Part shown: positions 54,626 to 63,798 of the stretch, piece after piece
Layout of the letters: each line of letters begins with the position of its first letter
How positions within the stretch are numbered: the stretch's first letter is position 1
Assembly (NCBI RefSeq): GCF_023282985.1
Contig: NZ_JAGQDC010000008.1
Location: forward strand, 62,001-126,000
Reading direction: 5' to 3'
Source of the DNA: Serratia silvae
GTDB lineage: Bacteria > Pseudomonadota > Gammaproteobacteria > Enterobacterales > Enterobacteriaceae
Length of the DNA stretch: 64,000 nucleotides
Program-made: the position numbers and the translations under genes
The notes under the pieces: generated by a model
Databases searched by the model: none
What the model was told of the DNA's origin: nothing
What the model saw: only the letters and a program-made list of their open reading frames with translations

Positions 54626-55458
54626 ACCCGATCCTCCGCAGCAAACAGTTGAGCAATGACTGCCGAGTCCGCCTGCTGGCGGGTATCGAACTGCGACAGT
54701 TTCGGCAAGTAGTAGTGATAATTGTCGGAGCGGTGCTGAGCAGGCACGCCGCGTTGCAGGCAACCTGTCATCGCCGCCTTGACCGCATGCAGCGCATCCG
54801 GGACTTCTTCATCGACAAAGCCGCTGCGATAGCGCACATCGCCGCCGGTCATGCTCCAGATAAAAGGCCGATCGCGGGAATCGTATTCGTCGATACCGGC
54901 TTCCTGTTCAATTACCTGTGGGCCGTTTAAGCCCAGACGCGCTTCACGGGTGACGATCAAATAGCTACATAAAGCCGCCGCAATGGACATCCCACCAAAA
55001 CAACCCACGGTACCGGCAATAATGCCCACCACCGGGGTATATCGGCGCAGATCGACAATCGCCGCATGAATATCCGCAATCGCCGCCAGCCCCAGGTTGG
55101 CTTCCTGCAAACGTACGCCGCCGGTTTCCAGCAGCAATACGGCCTGGGTCGCAATACCGTTACGGTTATCTTCTGCGGCCAGTTCCAGGGCCGCTGCCAT
55201 CTTGGCACCGGAAACCTCCCCCATGCTGCCGCCCTGGAACGCCCCTTCTACCGCCACCACCACTGCCGGTTTACCGTCAATGGTGCCTTTAGCGACCACC
55301 ATGCCGTCATCGGCCTGGGTGACGATGCCCTGCGGCTCCAGCCAGGGTGAAGTAATACGCTCAAATGGCCCCAATAGTTCACGGAAACTGCCGCTGTCCA
55401 ACAAATTGCGGGCGCGCTCCCGGGCGCTGAGTTCGATAAAGCTGAGATCATCACGCAT
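54622..55458 (-). CDS. mdcD: malonate decarboxylase beta subunit
   Basis: 278 residues from MRDDLSFIELSAR, overlapping mdcC by 8 bp. Crotonase-like carboxyltransferase with GAFQGGSMGEVSGAKM, LLLETGGVRLQEAN and VGIIAGTVGCFGGMS (oxyanion glycine loops). Forms the decarboxylase core with MdcE. Confidence 0.93.
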   Translation of the reverse strand: MRDDLSFIELSARERARNLLDSGSFRELLGPFERITSPWLEPQGIVTQADDGMVVAKGTIDGKPAVVVAVEGAFQGGSMGEVSGAKMAAALELAAEDNRNGIATQAVLLLETGGVRLQEANLGLAAIADIHAAIVDLRRYTPVVGIIAGTVGCFGGMSIAAALCSYLIVTREARLGLNGPQVIEQEAGIDEYDSRDRPFIWSMTGGDVRYRSGFVDEEVPDALHAVKAAMTGCLQRGVPAQHRSDNYHYYLPKLSQFDTRQQADSAVIAQLFAAEDRV

Positions 55459-55750
55459 GGGCGGCCTCCTCAAATACCTGTTCAATACGCAGCCGAGCCA
55501 CTCCCGGCGTAGCGCCGAAGTCGTTAATCTCTAACCGCCCGGCAGGTAAATCGCGCAATGACGCCAGGCGTTCAAACAGGTGTTGCCAACGCTGCCGGCT
55601 ACCGTCTACGGAGGTTTTGATCGCTACCGTCAGCGTGCCGTCAGCCGCAGGCTCAAACAAAGCCTCCATGTCACCGGAGCCTACGACGCCGGTGAGTGCC
55701 TTACCCGGCAGCGTAAGACTGGCCGGATAACTCAAATCGATATGTTCCAT
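55451..55750 (-). CDS. mdcC: malonate decarboxylase acyl carrier protein (delta subunit)
   Basis: 99 residues. Ser25 in VVGSGDMEAL is the attachment site of the phosphoribosyl-dephospho-CoA group. The fold resembles citrate lyase gamma (CitD) and not ordinary ACP. AGAGGA lies upstream. Confidence 0.94.
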   Translation of the reverse strand: MEHIDLSYPASLTLPGKALTGVVGSGDMEALFEPAADGTLTVAIKTSVDGSRQRWQHLFERLASLRDLPAGRLEINDFGATPGVARLRIEQVFEEAAHA

Positions 55751-55771
55751 AACATCCTCTGGATTGATTAT

Positions 55772-56626
55772 TCAGCGGGCCGTAGCCCGATCGAGGAACA
55801 GAGCCGCAGCCAGCAAATCGGCCGCGCCACCGGGTGAAGCGTTGCTCGCCAATAGCCGTTGTTCCAGTCTGACCAACGCCGCCTGCCCTGCCGGATGTTG
55901 ATATCCTCCGGCATGCAGTACCTCGGCGGCCCCCTGCTGCATCGCATTCAGCGCCGTTAACCCACCACGCGACAGCACGCAGGTATCGCTCAGGGTGGTC
56001 ATGATGGCCATCAACGCATCGATCTGTGCGGCTGACTCACTGGCCCCCTGGCTCCTGCTGTGCCACAGCTGCGGCAACGCCCGTTGCATCACATGCGGAA
56101 AACCTTGCTGTGCCTCTTCCCGCGCGCCGGGTACCTGATAGCGTTGAGTGGCTCGCAAGCCTTTGCTGAACACCTTCGGGCTGGCGTGATCCGGCAACTG
56201 CGCCAACTGGGCGGCTAATGCACAACTGCTGGAAGGTGTTGCGTTACCCCCTTGCATGGCTACTGCCGTCACCAGCAGGCCCATCGCCCAGATCGCCCCG
56301 CGATGTGTATTAACACCGGCGGTGGCTGCCATCATCCGCTGTTCACCTTCCCGGCCAATCCGGCCCACTTCCTGACGTAACGCGCTATCTGCCGGACGCT
56401 GCCAACCGGCAATCGCCAACCGATGGAAGATTGGCGTCAGGCTGTTGGCCGAACGCTCCATCAACGCCAGCGTCAGATCCTGATGCGCACCGGAGCCTCG
56501 TGCATCCACCAGCCCCGGTTTCGGGCTGAGGTGCACCTCATCCACTAGCGCCTGCGTAGCAAGCTCCGCCAATCGTGTGGCAACAACATCCGCATCGGAG
56601 GCGATCAAACAGGGGGAAAGTTTCAT
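55772..56626 (-). CDS. mdcB: triphosphoribosyl-dephospho-CoA synthase
   Basis: 284 residues of the CitG/MdcB family: EVHLSPKPGLVDARGSGAH, GVNTHRGAIWAMG and LTALNAMQQGA are characteristic. It makes the prosthetic-group precursor from dephospho-CoA and ATP. Start overlaps the mdcA stop (TAATG). Confidence 0.93.
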   Translation of the reverse strand: MKLSPCLIASDADVVATRLAELATQALVDEVHLSPKPGLVDARGSGAHQDLTLALMERSANSLTPIFHRLAIAGWQRPADSALRQEVGRIGREGEQRMMAATAGVNTHRGAIWAMGLLVTAVAMQGGNATPSSSCALAAQLAQLPDHASPKVFSKGLRATQRYQVPGAREEAQQGFPHVMQRALPQLWHSRSQGASESAAQIDALMAIMTTLSDTCVLSRGGLTALNAMQQGAAEVLHAGGYQHPAGQAALVRLEQRLLASNASPGGAADLLAAALFLDRATAR

Positions 56627-58287
56627 TACCAGCTCCGGAATTTAGCTGGCGGGTTATACAGGCCGCCGGACCACTCGACCAGATCCGCTACGCTGCCCGC
56701 GGCCAGTAAAGAACGCGAAGCCTCGGTGCGCCGAATGTCGAGATCTTCCGGGAACACCACTTTGCCTTCACGGCGCAGCTCGGCCACGCGTTTGGCGTCC
56801 ACACCCAACCCGATATCGGTGATACCGGCCACCGCAGCCACCATAGCGCGGCGCTCTTCCAGCGAGCGCGCACGATACAGATAAGCAATGCCCTCTTCGG
56901 TCAGCACGTGGGTCACGTCATCGCCGTAAATCATCACTGGCGCCAACGGCATACCAGATTCTTGCGCCACATCGACGGCATCAAGTTTTTCTACGAAGGT
57001 CGGTTTGGCTCCTGCCTGGAAGGTTTCCACCATCTGCACCACCAGCTTGCGGCCACGGGCCAACGGATCCGGCTCTTCGATCATATCCAACCAGGCAGGC
57101 GTAGCGTGGCGACGACCGTGTGGATCGTGCCCCATGTTCGGTGCCCCGCCAAAACCGGAGAGACGGCCACGCGTCACGGTAGATGAGTGAGCCATACCGT
57201 CGATCTGCAAGGTAGAGCCGATAAACATATCTACGGCGTACTGACCGGCCATCTGGCAAAACGCACGGTTGGAGCGCATGGAACCGTCGCTACCGGTAAA
57301 GAAAATATCCGGGCGGGCGGCGATGTAATTCTCCATCCCCAGCTCACCGCCAAAACAGTGCACGGTCTCCACCCAACCGCTTTCGATCGCCGGGATTAGG
57401 GTTGGATGTGGGTTCAGAGTCCAGTGTTTACAGATTTTGCCCTTCAGGCCCAGTTGCTCGCCGTAAGTAGGTAACAGCAACTCGATAGCTGCGGTGTTAA
57501 AACCGATACCGTGGTTCAGCGATTGCACCTGATGTTTGGCGTAGATGCCTTTGATTGCCATCATTCCCATCAACACATGCACCGGTTTGATCAGACGCGG
57601 ATCGCGGGTAAACAGCGGCTCAATAAAGAATGGTTTGTCTGCCACCACCACAAAATCGATCCAGGAACCGGGGATATCGACCCTTGGCAGATCCGTTTCA
57701 TCATCGACCAGTTCGTTAACCTGAGCGATGACGATGCCGTCTTTAAACGCGGTGGCCTCAACCAGTGCCGGGGTATCCTCGGTACTTGGCCCGGTGTACA
57801 GATTGCCATGACGATCGGCCTTGAACCCGGCCACTAGCGCCACGTTCGGCACCAGATCCACATACAGGCGGGAATAGAGTTCGATATAGGTGTGGATGGC
57901 ACCGATTTCGAGCTGCCCATCCTCCAGCAGTTGGGAAATGCGCAGGCTCTGGGTACCAGAGAAGGCAAAATCGAGCTTGCGGGCGATGCCCTTTTCAAAA
58001 ATATCCAGATGCTCGGCGCGGCCAACGCTTGGCATGATCATATGCAGATCGTGGACTTTGGCGGGGTTGACCTCGGCGAGCATACGGGAGAGAAAATCGG
58101 CCTGTTTCTGGTTATTGCCTTCCAGCACCACCCGATCGCCAGAAACCAGCAGTTTTTCCAGCACGCTGGTCAGATCGGCGGTGGGGATCACTTTGCCCTG
58201 CGACTGCCCTTGCACACTCGCGATACGGCGTTTTTTTTCCTGCCGCCGGGTATCCCAAACGCGCGTGGGGCTTTGATGAAGCGACAT
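56626..58287 (-). CDS. mdcA: malonate decarboxylase alpha subunit (acetyl-ACP:malonate ACP transferase)
   Basis: 553 residues with AGGAGG upstream. A CoA-transferase-type fold like CitF; VLEGNNQKQADFLSRML, GSDGSMRSNRAFCQMAGQYA and a conserved GFGGAPNMGHDPHGRRHATP. It swaps malonate for acetate on the carrier Ser25 thioester. First gene of the eight-gene operon, whose products together convert malonate to acetate and CO2. Confidence 0.94.
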   Translation of the reverse strand: MSLHQSPTRVWDTRRQEKKRRIASVQGQSQGKVIPTADLTSVLEKLLVSGDRVVLEGNNQKQADFLSRMLAEVNPAKVHDLHMIMPSVGRAEHLDIFEKGIARKLDFAFSGTQSLRISQLLEDGQLEIGAIHTYIELYSRLYVDLVPNVALVAGFKADRHGNLYTGPSTEDTPALVEATAFKDGIVIAQVNELVDDETDLPRVDIPGSWIDFVVVADKPFFIEPLFTRDPRLIKPVHVLMGMMAIKGIYAKHQVQSLNHGIGFNTAAIELLLPTYGEQLGLKGKICKHWTLNPHPTLIPAIESGWVETVHCFGGELGMENYIAARPDIFFTGSDGSMRSNRAFCQMAGQYAVDMFIGSTLQIDGMAHSSTVTRGRLSGFGGAPNMGHDPHGRRHATPAWLDMIEEPDPLARGRKLVVQMVETFQAGAKPTFVEKLDAVDVAQESGMPLAPVMIYGDDVTHVLTEEGIAYLYRARSLEERRAMVAAVAGITDIGLGVDAKRVAELRREGKVVFPEDLDIRRTEASRSLLAAGSVADLVEWSGGLYNPPAKFRSW

Positions 58288-58453
58288 ACCTCAACCTCCT
58301 GGGTTTACTTGGTTCTGTTCAGTACGGTTAGAGTAAGAGTCTAGGAGAGCGCCATCAATCAAGCAGGGGGATGGTTTGTTAGCCTGAGAGTAATGATTTC
58401 ATCAAAACAATACTAATCAGCCGGTTAACATCAATAAAAGCGGGGAGCGATCA

Positions 58454-58484
58454 CAAAAAAACGGGGAACCCAAAGGCTCCCCGT
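58454..58484 (-). terminator. rho-independent terminator after acnB
   Basis: ACGGGGA.../TCCCCGT stem followed by seven T on the minus strand, 24 bp past the acnB stop. It separates acnB from mdcA. Confidence 0.9.
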
Positions 58485-58507
58485 GATGATGCTAACTCAG
58501 TACCGAA

Positions 58508-61105
58508 TTACACCGCGGTTTGGAAGATCACACCGTCGGCTTTTTCCGTGTACTGGGTCAGTTGGTCGAAGTTCAGGTAGCGATAGGTATCCGCCGCCGT
58601 CTTGTCGACCTGTGCCATATAGGTCTGATACTCATCAGGCGTTGGCAAACGGCCCAGCAGTGATGCCACTGCTGCCAGCTCTGCGGAGGCCAAATAAACG
58701 TTGGCTCCAGTACCCAGACGGTTCGGGAAGTTACGAGTCGAGGTGGAAACCACGGTCGCACCGTCCGCCACGCGTGCCTGGTTACCCATACACAGTGAAC
58801 AGCCAGGGATCTCGATACGCGCACCGCTCTTGCCAAAGACGCTGTAGTAGCCTTCTTCAGTCAGTTGCGCTGCGTCCATCTTGGTTGGCGGAGCCACCCA
58901 CAGGCGAGTTGGCAGTTGGCCTTTATGCTGATCCAACAGTTTACCCGCCGCACGGAAGTGGCCGATGTTGGTCATGCAGGAACCGATAAACACTTCGTCG
59001 ATCTTGCTGTTGGCCACGTCGGACAGCAGGCGCGCGTCGTCCGGATCGTTCGGCGCACACAGGATTGGCTGCTTGATATCGGCCAGATCGATTTCGATCA
59101 CTGCGGCATATTCCGCATCCGCATCGCCTTCCAGCAACTGCGGATCCGCCAGCCATTTTTCCATCCCCTGAATACGGCGCTCCAGGGTACGGCGATCGCC
59201 ATAACCTTCGGAGATCATCCACTTCAGCAGCACGATGTTAGAGCTCAGATATTCGGCGATCGGTGCCTTATCCAGCTTGATGGTGCAACCGGCAGCGGAA
59301 CGTTCTGCCGAGGCATCGGTCAGTTCAAACGCCTGCTCGACCTTCAACTCCGGCAGACCTTCGATCTCCAGAATGCGGCCAGAGAAGATGTTCTTCTTGC
59401 CCTTCTTCTCTACGGTCAACAGGCCCTGCTGGATCGCGTAGTAAGGGATAGCATGCACTAAATCTCGCAGGGTGATACCAGGCTGCATTTTGCCTTTGAA
59501 GCGCACCAGCACCGACTCAGGCATATCCAGCGGCATCACGCCGGTCGCGGCAGCAAAGGCCACCAGACCAGAACCGGCCGGGAAGGAAATGCCGATCGGG
59601 AAGCGGGTGTGGGAGTCGCCACCGGTACCAACGGTATCCGGCAATAACATACGGTTCAGCCAAGAGTGGATCACACCATCACCAGGGCGCAGCGAAACAC
59701 CGCCACGGTTCATGATGAAGTCCGGCAGCGTATGGTGAGTCGTGACGTCAACCGGTTTCGGATACGCGGCAGTATGACAGAACGACTGCATCACCAGATC
59801 GGCAGAGAAGCCCAGGCAAGCCAGATCTTTCAGCTCGTCACGGGTCATCGGGCCGGTGGTATCCTGTGAACCTACCGAGGTCATCTTGGGTTCGCAGTAT
59901 TCGCCAGGGCGAACACCAGCAACGCCACAGGCGCGGCCAACCATTTTCTGCGCCAGCGAGAAGCCCTTGCTGCTAGCCGCTACCGGCTTGGCAATACGGA
60001 ACACTTCGCTGTGCGGCAGGCCCAGCGCTTCACGCGCCTTGGTGGTCAGGCCACGGCCGATAATCAGTGGGATACGGCCACCGGCACGCACTTCATCCAG
60101 CAGCACATCGGTTTTCAGCTCGAAGCTGGCAACCAGTTCACCGGTTTCATGGTTACGCACTTCGCCTTTATACGGGAAGATGTCGATCACATCGCCCATG
60201 TTCAGGTTGGAGACATCTACTTCAATTGGCAACGCACCGGCATCTTCCATAGTGTTAAAGAAGATTGGCGCAATCTTGCCGCCCAGCACCACACCGCCGC
60301 CACGCTTGTTCGGCACGTAGGGGATGTCGTCCCCCATAAACCACAGCACCGAGTTGGTGGCAGATTTACGGGAAGAACCGGTACCAACCACGTCACCGAC
60401 GTAGGCCAGCGGGAAGCCTTTCTTGTTCAGCTCTTCAATCTGCTTGATCGGGCCAACGCTACCCGGCTGATCCGGGAAAATACCTTCACGTTCGCTCTTG
60501 AGCATTGCCAACGCATGCAGTGGGATATCTGGACGTGACCAGGCATCCGGAGCGGGTGACAGATCATCGGTGTTGGTTTCGCCAGTCACTTTGAACACGG
60601 TCACGGTGATCTTTTCCGCCAACGGTGAGCGAGACAGATACCATTCGGCATCGGCCCAGGACTGCATGATCTGCTTGGCGTGTGGGTTACCGGCTTTGGC
60701 TTTCTCTTCTACGTCGTAGAAGTTATCAAACATCAGCAGCGTATGGGAAAGCGCCTTGGCAGCAATCGGTGCCAGCTTTTCGTTATCCAACGCATCGATC
60801 AGCGGATGAATGTTGTAACCGCCCTGCATGGTGCCTAGCAGTTCAATGGCTTTTTCGGGGGTAACCAGGGGGGAAGTGGCTTCGCCTTTGGCAACGGCTG
60901 CCAGAAAACCTGCTTTGACATAGGCGGCTTCGTCGACGCCCGGTGGTACACGGTTAATCAGCAGGTCTAACAGAAATTCTTCTTCGCCTTTTGGCGGATT
61001 TTTTAATGATTCAACCAGCGCTGCCATTTGTGTCGCATCTAATGGCTTAGGGACGATGCCCTCTGCAGCACGCTCGGCCACGTGCTTACGGTATTCTTCT
61101 AGCAC
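58508..61105 (-). CDS. acnB: aconitate hydratase B
   Basis: 865 residues, identical in length to E. coli AcnB, starting with GTG ([11 protein letters not shown]) after AGGAGAAAG. HEAT-like N-terminal domain, then the swivel domain and the 4Fe-4S domains with cluster cysteines in SFCHTAAYP and [16 protein letters not shown] is conserved. It interconverts citrate and isocitrate and, as apo-protein, binds mRNA in E. coli. A CRP-like site lies upstream. Confidence 0.96.
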   Translation of the reverse strand: MLEEYRKHVAERAAEGIVPKPLDATQMAALVESLKNPPKGEEEFLLDLLINRVPPGVDEAAYVKAGFLAAVAKGEATSPLVTPEKAIELLGTMQGGYNIHPLIDALDNEKLAPIAAKALSHTLLMFDNFYDVEEKAKAGNPHAKQIMQSWADAEWYLSRSPLAEKITVTVFKVTGETNTDDLSPAPDAWSRPDIPLHALAMLKSEREGIFPDQPGSVGPIKQIEELNKKGFPLAYVGDVVGTGSSRKSATNSVLWFMGDDIPYVPNKRGGGVVLGGKIAPIFFNTMEDAGALPIEVDVSNLNMGDVIDIFPYKGEVRNHETGELVASFELKTDVLLDEVRAGGRIPLIIGRGLTTKAREALGLPHSEVFRIAKPVAASSKGFSLAQKMVGRACGVAGVRPGEYCEPKMTSVGSQDTTGPMTRDELKDLACLGFSADLVMQSFCHTAAYPKPVDVTTHHTLPDFIMNRGGVSLRPGDGVIHSWLNRMLLPDTVGTGGDSHTRFPIGISFPAGSGLVAFAAATGVMPLDMPESVLVRFKGKMQPGITLRDLVHAIPYYAIQQGLLTVEKKGKKNIFSGRILEIEGLPELKVEQAFELTDASAERSAAGCTIKLDKAPIAEYLSSNIVLLKWMISEGYGDRRTLERRIQGMEKWLADPQLLEGDADAEYAAVIEIDLADIKQPILCAPNDPDDARLLSDVANSKIDEVFIGSCMTNIGHFRAAGKLLDQHKGQLPTRLWVAPPTKMDAAQLTEEGYYSVFGKSGARIEIPGCSLCMGNQARVADGATVVSTSTRNFPNRLGTGANVYLASAELAAVASLLGRLPTPDEYQTYMAQVDKTAADTYRYLNFDQLTQYTEKADGVIFQTAV

Positions 61106-61271
61106 GACTTTCTCCTCGCTCTCATTGTCATTTATTGTGCCTGGCGTTTTATATTCAAACCGGGTTTAGCGCACGGCGATATTTGACGGGGCACTGCTGT
61201 CGATATCCTGGACTGTAAGTAAGGTACAGTGCCCGGTTCCGCCCAGCCAGCATATCAGGATTTGAATCGGT

Positions 61272-61287
61272 TGTTAATTCGTTCACA
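61272..61287. promoter_or_regulatory. CRP-like site upstream of acnB
   Basis: TGTTA-6-TCACA, 9 of 10 matches to the CRP half-site consensus, about 165 bp before the acnB start. E. coli acnB is known to be CRP-activated. Confidence 0.4.
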
Positions 61288-61471
61288 TAAAAGCAACATT
61301 AAATCTTTGCTGAATCGTTGACCGCAGCGTAATCGGCTGCAAAGCAGGCGGGACGGGCTCGGGTTCGTTACGGCACAACCGCAATCTCAGCCCAATGAGC
61401 ACAACATAACGTCCATACTTTTACAATGGTTATCGATAGGGTTGGGAGAAATTGGCGGGCGTTGAGCACAA

Positions 61472-61496
61472 AAAAACCGCCATAAAGACGGTTCTT
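61472..61496. terminator. short hairpin in the acnB-lpd region
   Basis: AACCG-9-CGGTT with A-runs before and T-runs after, so it could terminate from either side. No gene is assigned to it. Confidence 0.4.
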
Positions 61497-61551
61497 TTGT
61501 ATCCGTGCGGTGTTAGCAGGCACCGAACGGATTTTTTACATCGTTAAAGAA

Positions 61552-61571
61552 CGATACAAGCACTACCAAGT
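61552..61571. repeat. direct repeat, copy A
   Basis: CGATACAAGCACTACCAAGT, matching copy B at 61711-61730 in 19 of 20 bases, 159 bp apart. Part of the otherwise unassigned 61106-61793 stretch. Confidence 0.75.
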
Positions 61572-61710
61572 TCCAACATTGTGCGTAAAGATGGTTAAAA
61601 AATCAACCGATTTGATGCAAAAAAACGCTGTTTTATGTACTCTGATTTTGGGTCTGTTCTGCCGGTTTAGCAGCCGGTCATCGGGCTTGAGAACAGTGCT
61701 GCAACTACTG

Positions 61711-61730
61711 CGATACAAGCATTACCAAGT
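61711..61730. repeat. direct repeat, copy B
   Basis: CGATACAAGCATTACCAAGT, one base different from copy A. It lies 64 bp before the small gene at 61794. Confidence 0.75.
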
Positions 61731-61793
61731 GCTTGTTCCACTGGGGCTTTCCCGGTGAAGTCGCGGTGGTCGTGGTTCCACAGGGAACGCGCA

Positions 61794-61916
61794 ATGAAAG
61801 GGAGATTTTTCTTTATCCTGCTCATTGTACTGGGATCGATGTTTGGAGTCAGTAAAGGTGGCTGGTCAGTTTCCGGCAATCAACTGATCTTCAACGTCGT
61901 ATTCCAGAACAAGTAA
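61794..61916 (+). CDS. small hydrophobic protein, unrecognised
   Basis: 40 codons. AGGGA lies seven bases before the ATG. Residues 1-20 (MKGRFFFILLIVLGSMFGVS) form a basic-then-hydrophobic signal or membrane segment; the tail GGWSVSGNQLIFNVVFQNK is polar to amphipathic. A perfect terminator follows six bases after the stop, on the same strand, although neighbours acnB and lpd read the other way. I do not recognise the family. A real small membrane or secreted peptide is likely; an sRNA with a chance frame is the alternative. Confidence 0.6.
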   Translation: MKGRFFFILLIVLGSMFGVSKGGWSVSGNQLIFNVVFQNK

Positions 61917-61922
61917 GCTACT

Positions 61923-61946
61923 GGCCGCTCTTTTGAGCGGCCTTTT
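61923..61946 (+). terminator. terminator after the small gene
   Basis: GGCCGCTC-TTTT-GAGCGGCC followed by TTTTA, a perfect 8-bp stem on the plus strand. Confidence 0.9.
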
Positions 61947-61957
61947 ATCCGCTACTC

Positions 61958-61992
61958 ACCAAATAAAAACGGCCCCTTTACAGGAGCCGCTT
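61958..61992 (-). terminator. terminator after lpd
   Basis: On the minus strand GCGGCTCC-6-GGGGCCGT (two G-U pairs) followed by TTTTATTT, 23 bp past the lpd stop. Confidence 0.75.
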
Positions 61993-62015
61993 ATCAACCT
62001 TACCAACCGCAGAAG

Positions 62016-63440
62016 TTACTTCTTCTTGGCTTTCGGGTTTGGCAGATCGGTGATGCTGCCTTCGTAGATCTCTGCTGCCAGGCCTACGGATTCGTGCAGG
62101 GTTGGGTGAGCGTGGATAGTCAACGCGATATCTTCTGCGTCACAACCCATCTCAATAGCCAGACCGATTTCACCCAACAGTTCGCCGCCGTTGGTGCCAA
62201 CAATCGCGCCACCGATGATACGGTGCGTTTCTTTGTCGAAGATCAGTTTGGTCATACCGTCAGCACAGTCAGAAGCGATAGCACGGCCTGAAGCTGCCCA
62301 CGGGAAGGTGGAAGTTTCGTAGCTGATGCCTTTCTCTTTGGCTTCTTTCTCGGTCATCCCTACCCATGCCACTTCTGGCTCGGTGTAAGCGATCGATGGG
62401 ATCACTTTCGGGTCGAAGTAGTGCTTCATACCAGCGATAACTTCAGCAGCTACGTGGCCTTCATGCACGCCTTTGTGCGCCAGCATCGGTTGACCGACGA
62501 TGTCACCAATCGCGAAGATGTGCGGCACATTGGTACGCAGCTGTTTGTCGACGTGGATAAAGCCACGTTCGTCAACTTCGACACCGGCTTGGCCAGCGTC
62601 CAGCAGTTTACCATTCGGCACACGGCCGATCGCTACCAGCACCGCGTCGTAACGCTGTGGTTCCGCAGGCGCTTTTTTACCTTCCATCGTAACGTAGATG
62701 CCGTCTTCTTTGGCTTCTACCGCAGTCACTTTGGTTTCCAGCATCAGGTTAAACTGCTTGCTGATACGCTTGGTAAAGACTTTTACCACGTCTTTATCTG
62801 CAGCCGGGATCACCTGATCGAACATTTCAACCACGTCGATCTGTGAGCCCAGCGCATGGTATACGGTGCCCATTTCCAGGCCGATGATACCGCCGCCCAT
62901 GACCAGCAGGCGCTCTGGAACGGTTTTCAGCGCCAGTGCATCGGTGGAATCCCACACGCGTGGATCTTCATGAGGAATAAATGGCAGTTGGATCGGACGG
63001 GAGCCTGCGGCGATGATGGCATTGTCGAAGTTGATGGTGGTAGCACCATTCTCGCCTTCAACCACTAGCGTGTTGGCGCCGGTGAATTTACCCAGGCCGT
63101 TGACCACTTTCACTTTGCGGCCTTTAGCCATGCCAGCCAGACCACCGGTCAGCTGATTGATGACTTTCTCTTTCCAGACGCGCACTTTGTCGATGTCGGT
63201 TTTCGGCTCGCCGAAAACGATGCCGTGTTCGGCCAACGCTTTGGCTTCTTCGATCACTTTGGCAACGTGCAGCAGTGCTTTGGAAGGAATACAGCCCACG
63301 TTCAGGCAAACACCGCCCAGAGTGGAGTAACGCTCAACCAGAATGGTTTCAAGACCTAAGTCAGCGCAACGAAAAGCAGCAGAGTAACCTGCAGGGCCCG
63401 CCCCAAGTACCACGACCTGAGTTTTAATTTCAGTACTCAT
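62016..63440 (-). CDS. lpd: dihydrolipoamide dehydrogenase (E3)
   Basis: 474 residues from the second of two adjacent ATGs, the E. coli length. FAD motif GAGPAG, redox disulfide Cys45-Cys50 (GGVCLNVGCIPSK), NAD motif GGGIIGLEMG, FAIGDIVG and the C-terminal HAHPTLHE proton-relay His-Glu. It reoxidises lipoyl groups for pyruvate and 2-oxoglutarate dehydrogenases and glycine cleavage. Downstream of aceF with its own predicted promoter. Confidence 0.97.
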   Translation of the reverse strand: MSTEIKTQVVVLGAGPAGYSAAFRCADLGLETILVERYSTLGGVCLNVGCIPSKALLHVAKVIEEAKALAEHGIVFGEPKTDIDKVRVWKEKVINQLTGGLAGMAKGRKVKVVNGLGKFTGANTLVVEGENGATTINFDNAIIAAGSRPIQLPFIPHEDPRVWDSTDALALKTVPERLLVMGGGIIGLEMGTVYHALGSQIDVVEMFDQVIPAADKDVVKVFTKRISKQFNLMLETKVTAVEAKEDGIYVTMEGKKAPAEPQRYDAVLVAIGRVPNGKLLDAGQAGVEVDERGFIHVDKQLRTNVPHIFAIGDIVGQPMLAHKGVHEGHVAAEVIAGMKHYFDPKVIPSIAYTEPEVAWVGMTEKEAKEKGISYETSTFPWAASGRAIASDCADGMTKLIFDKETHRIIGGAIVGTNGGELLGEIGLAIEMGCDAEDIALTIHAHPTLHESVGLAAEIYEGSITDLPNPKAKKK

Positions 63441-63482
63441 CATGACCTCTTAATTAGTTGTCCGGCGGGTCAGACGTCATTT

Positions 63483-63609
63483 TATACCCGTCATCCTTGA
63501 AGCTGCCTCGGCGTTGGCTGCGTTCGTTCACCTGAATCACTTACTGAAAGTAAGCTCATCAGGATTCACGAACTTGCCGCCTTGATGCAGCTCCAATTAT
63601 TTTGGGTAT
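63483..63609 (-). repeat. ERIC element 6, divergent, in the lpd leader
   Basis: TATACCCGTCATCC...CACTTACTGAAAGTAAGCTCAT...GGGTAT, about 127 bp. The ends and central CACTTAC/GTAAGCTC dyad are ERIC-like but the CCCC/GGGG flanks of the core are lost. It starts 42 bp upstream of the lpd start codon, downstream of the predicted lpd promoter. Confidence 0.8.
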
Positions 63610-63664
63610 GTTATTAATCAATCTCATAACGCCCTTCATCCACCGGGACGCATACACCGCGAGC

Positions 63665-63692
63665 AGTTTACAGAATTGTTAATAATCTGCAA
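63665..63692 (-). promoter_or_regulatory. lpd promoter with ArcA-like sequence
   Basis: On the minus strand TTGCAG, a 16-bp spacer and TAAACT. The spacer holds ATTATTAACAATT, close to what I recall of the E. coli lpd promoter and resembling ArcA sites. The predicted leader is over 200 nt and contains ERIC element 6. Confidence 0.55.
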
Positions 63693-63768
63693 AGCGTGTT
63701 CGAGTGACCCGTGTCCCAACAATTCTGTCGAGTCATGCAAAACCCGACAAAACTGCTACTGAATTACT

Positions 63769-63796
63769 AAGGGCGCAGCATACTGCGCCCTTTTTT
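63769..63796 (-). terminator. hairpin after aceF
   Basis: GGGCGCAG-CATA-CTGCGCCC, flanked by AA/TT, three bp past the aceF stop. The T-run is better on the plus strand, so termination of aceF may be partial, allowing read-through into lpd. Confidence 0.65.
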
Positions 63797-63798
63797 CA

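Noticed and set aside
61667-61879. A 70-codon minus-strand frame overlapping the small gene near lpd
   Set aside because: No ribosome site at its ATGs and antisense to the better supported 61794-61916 gene; only its last 20-odd codons are mentioned as a speculative peptide.
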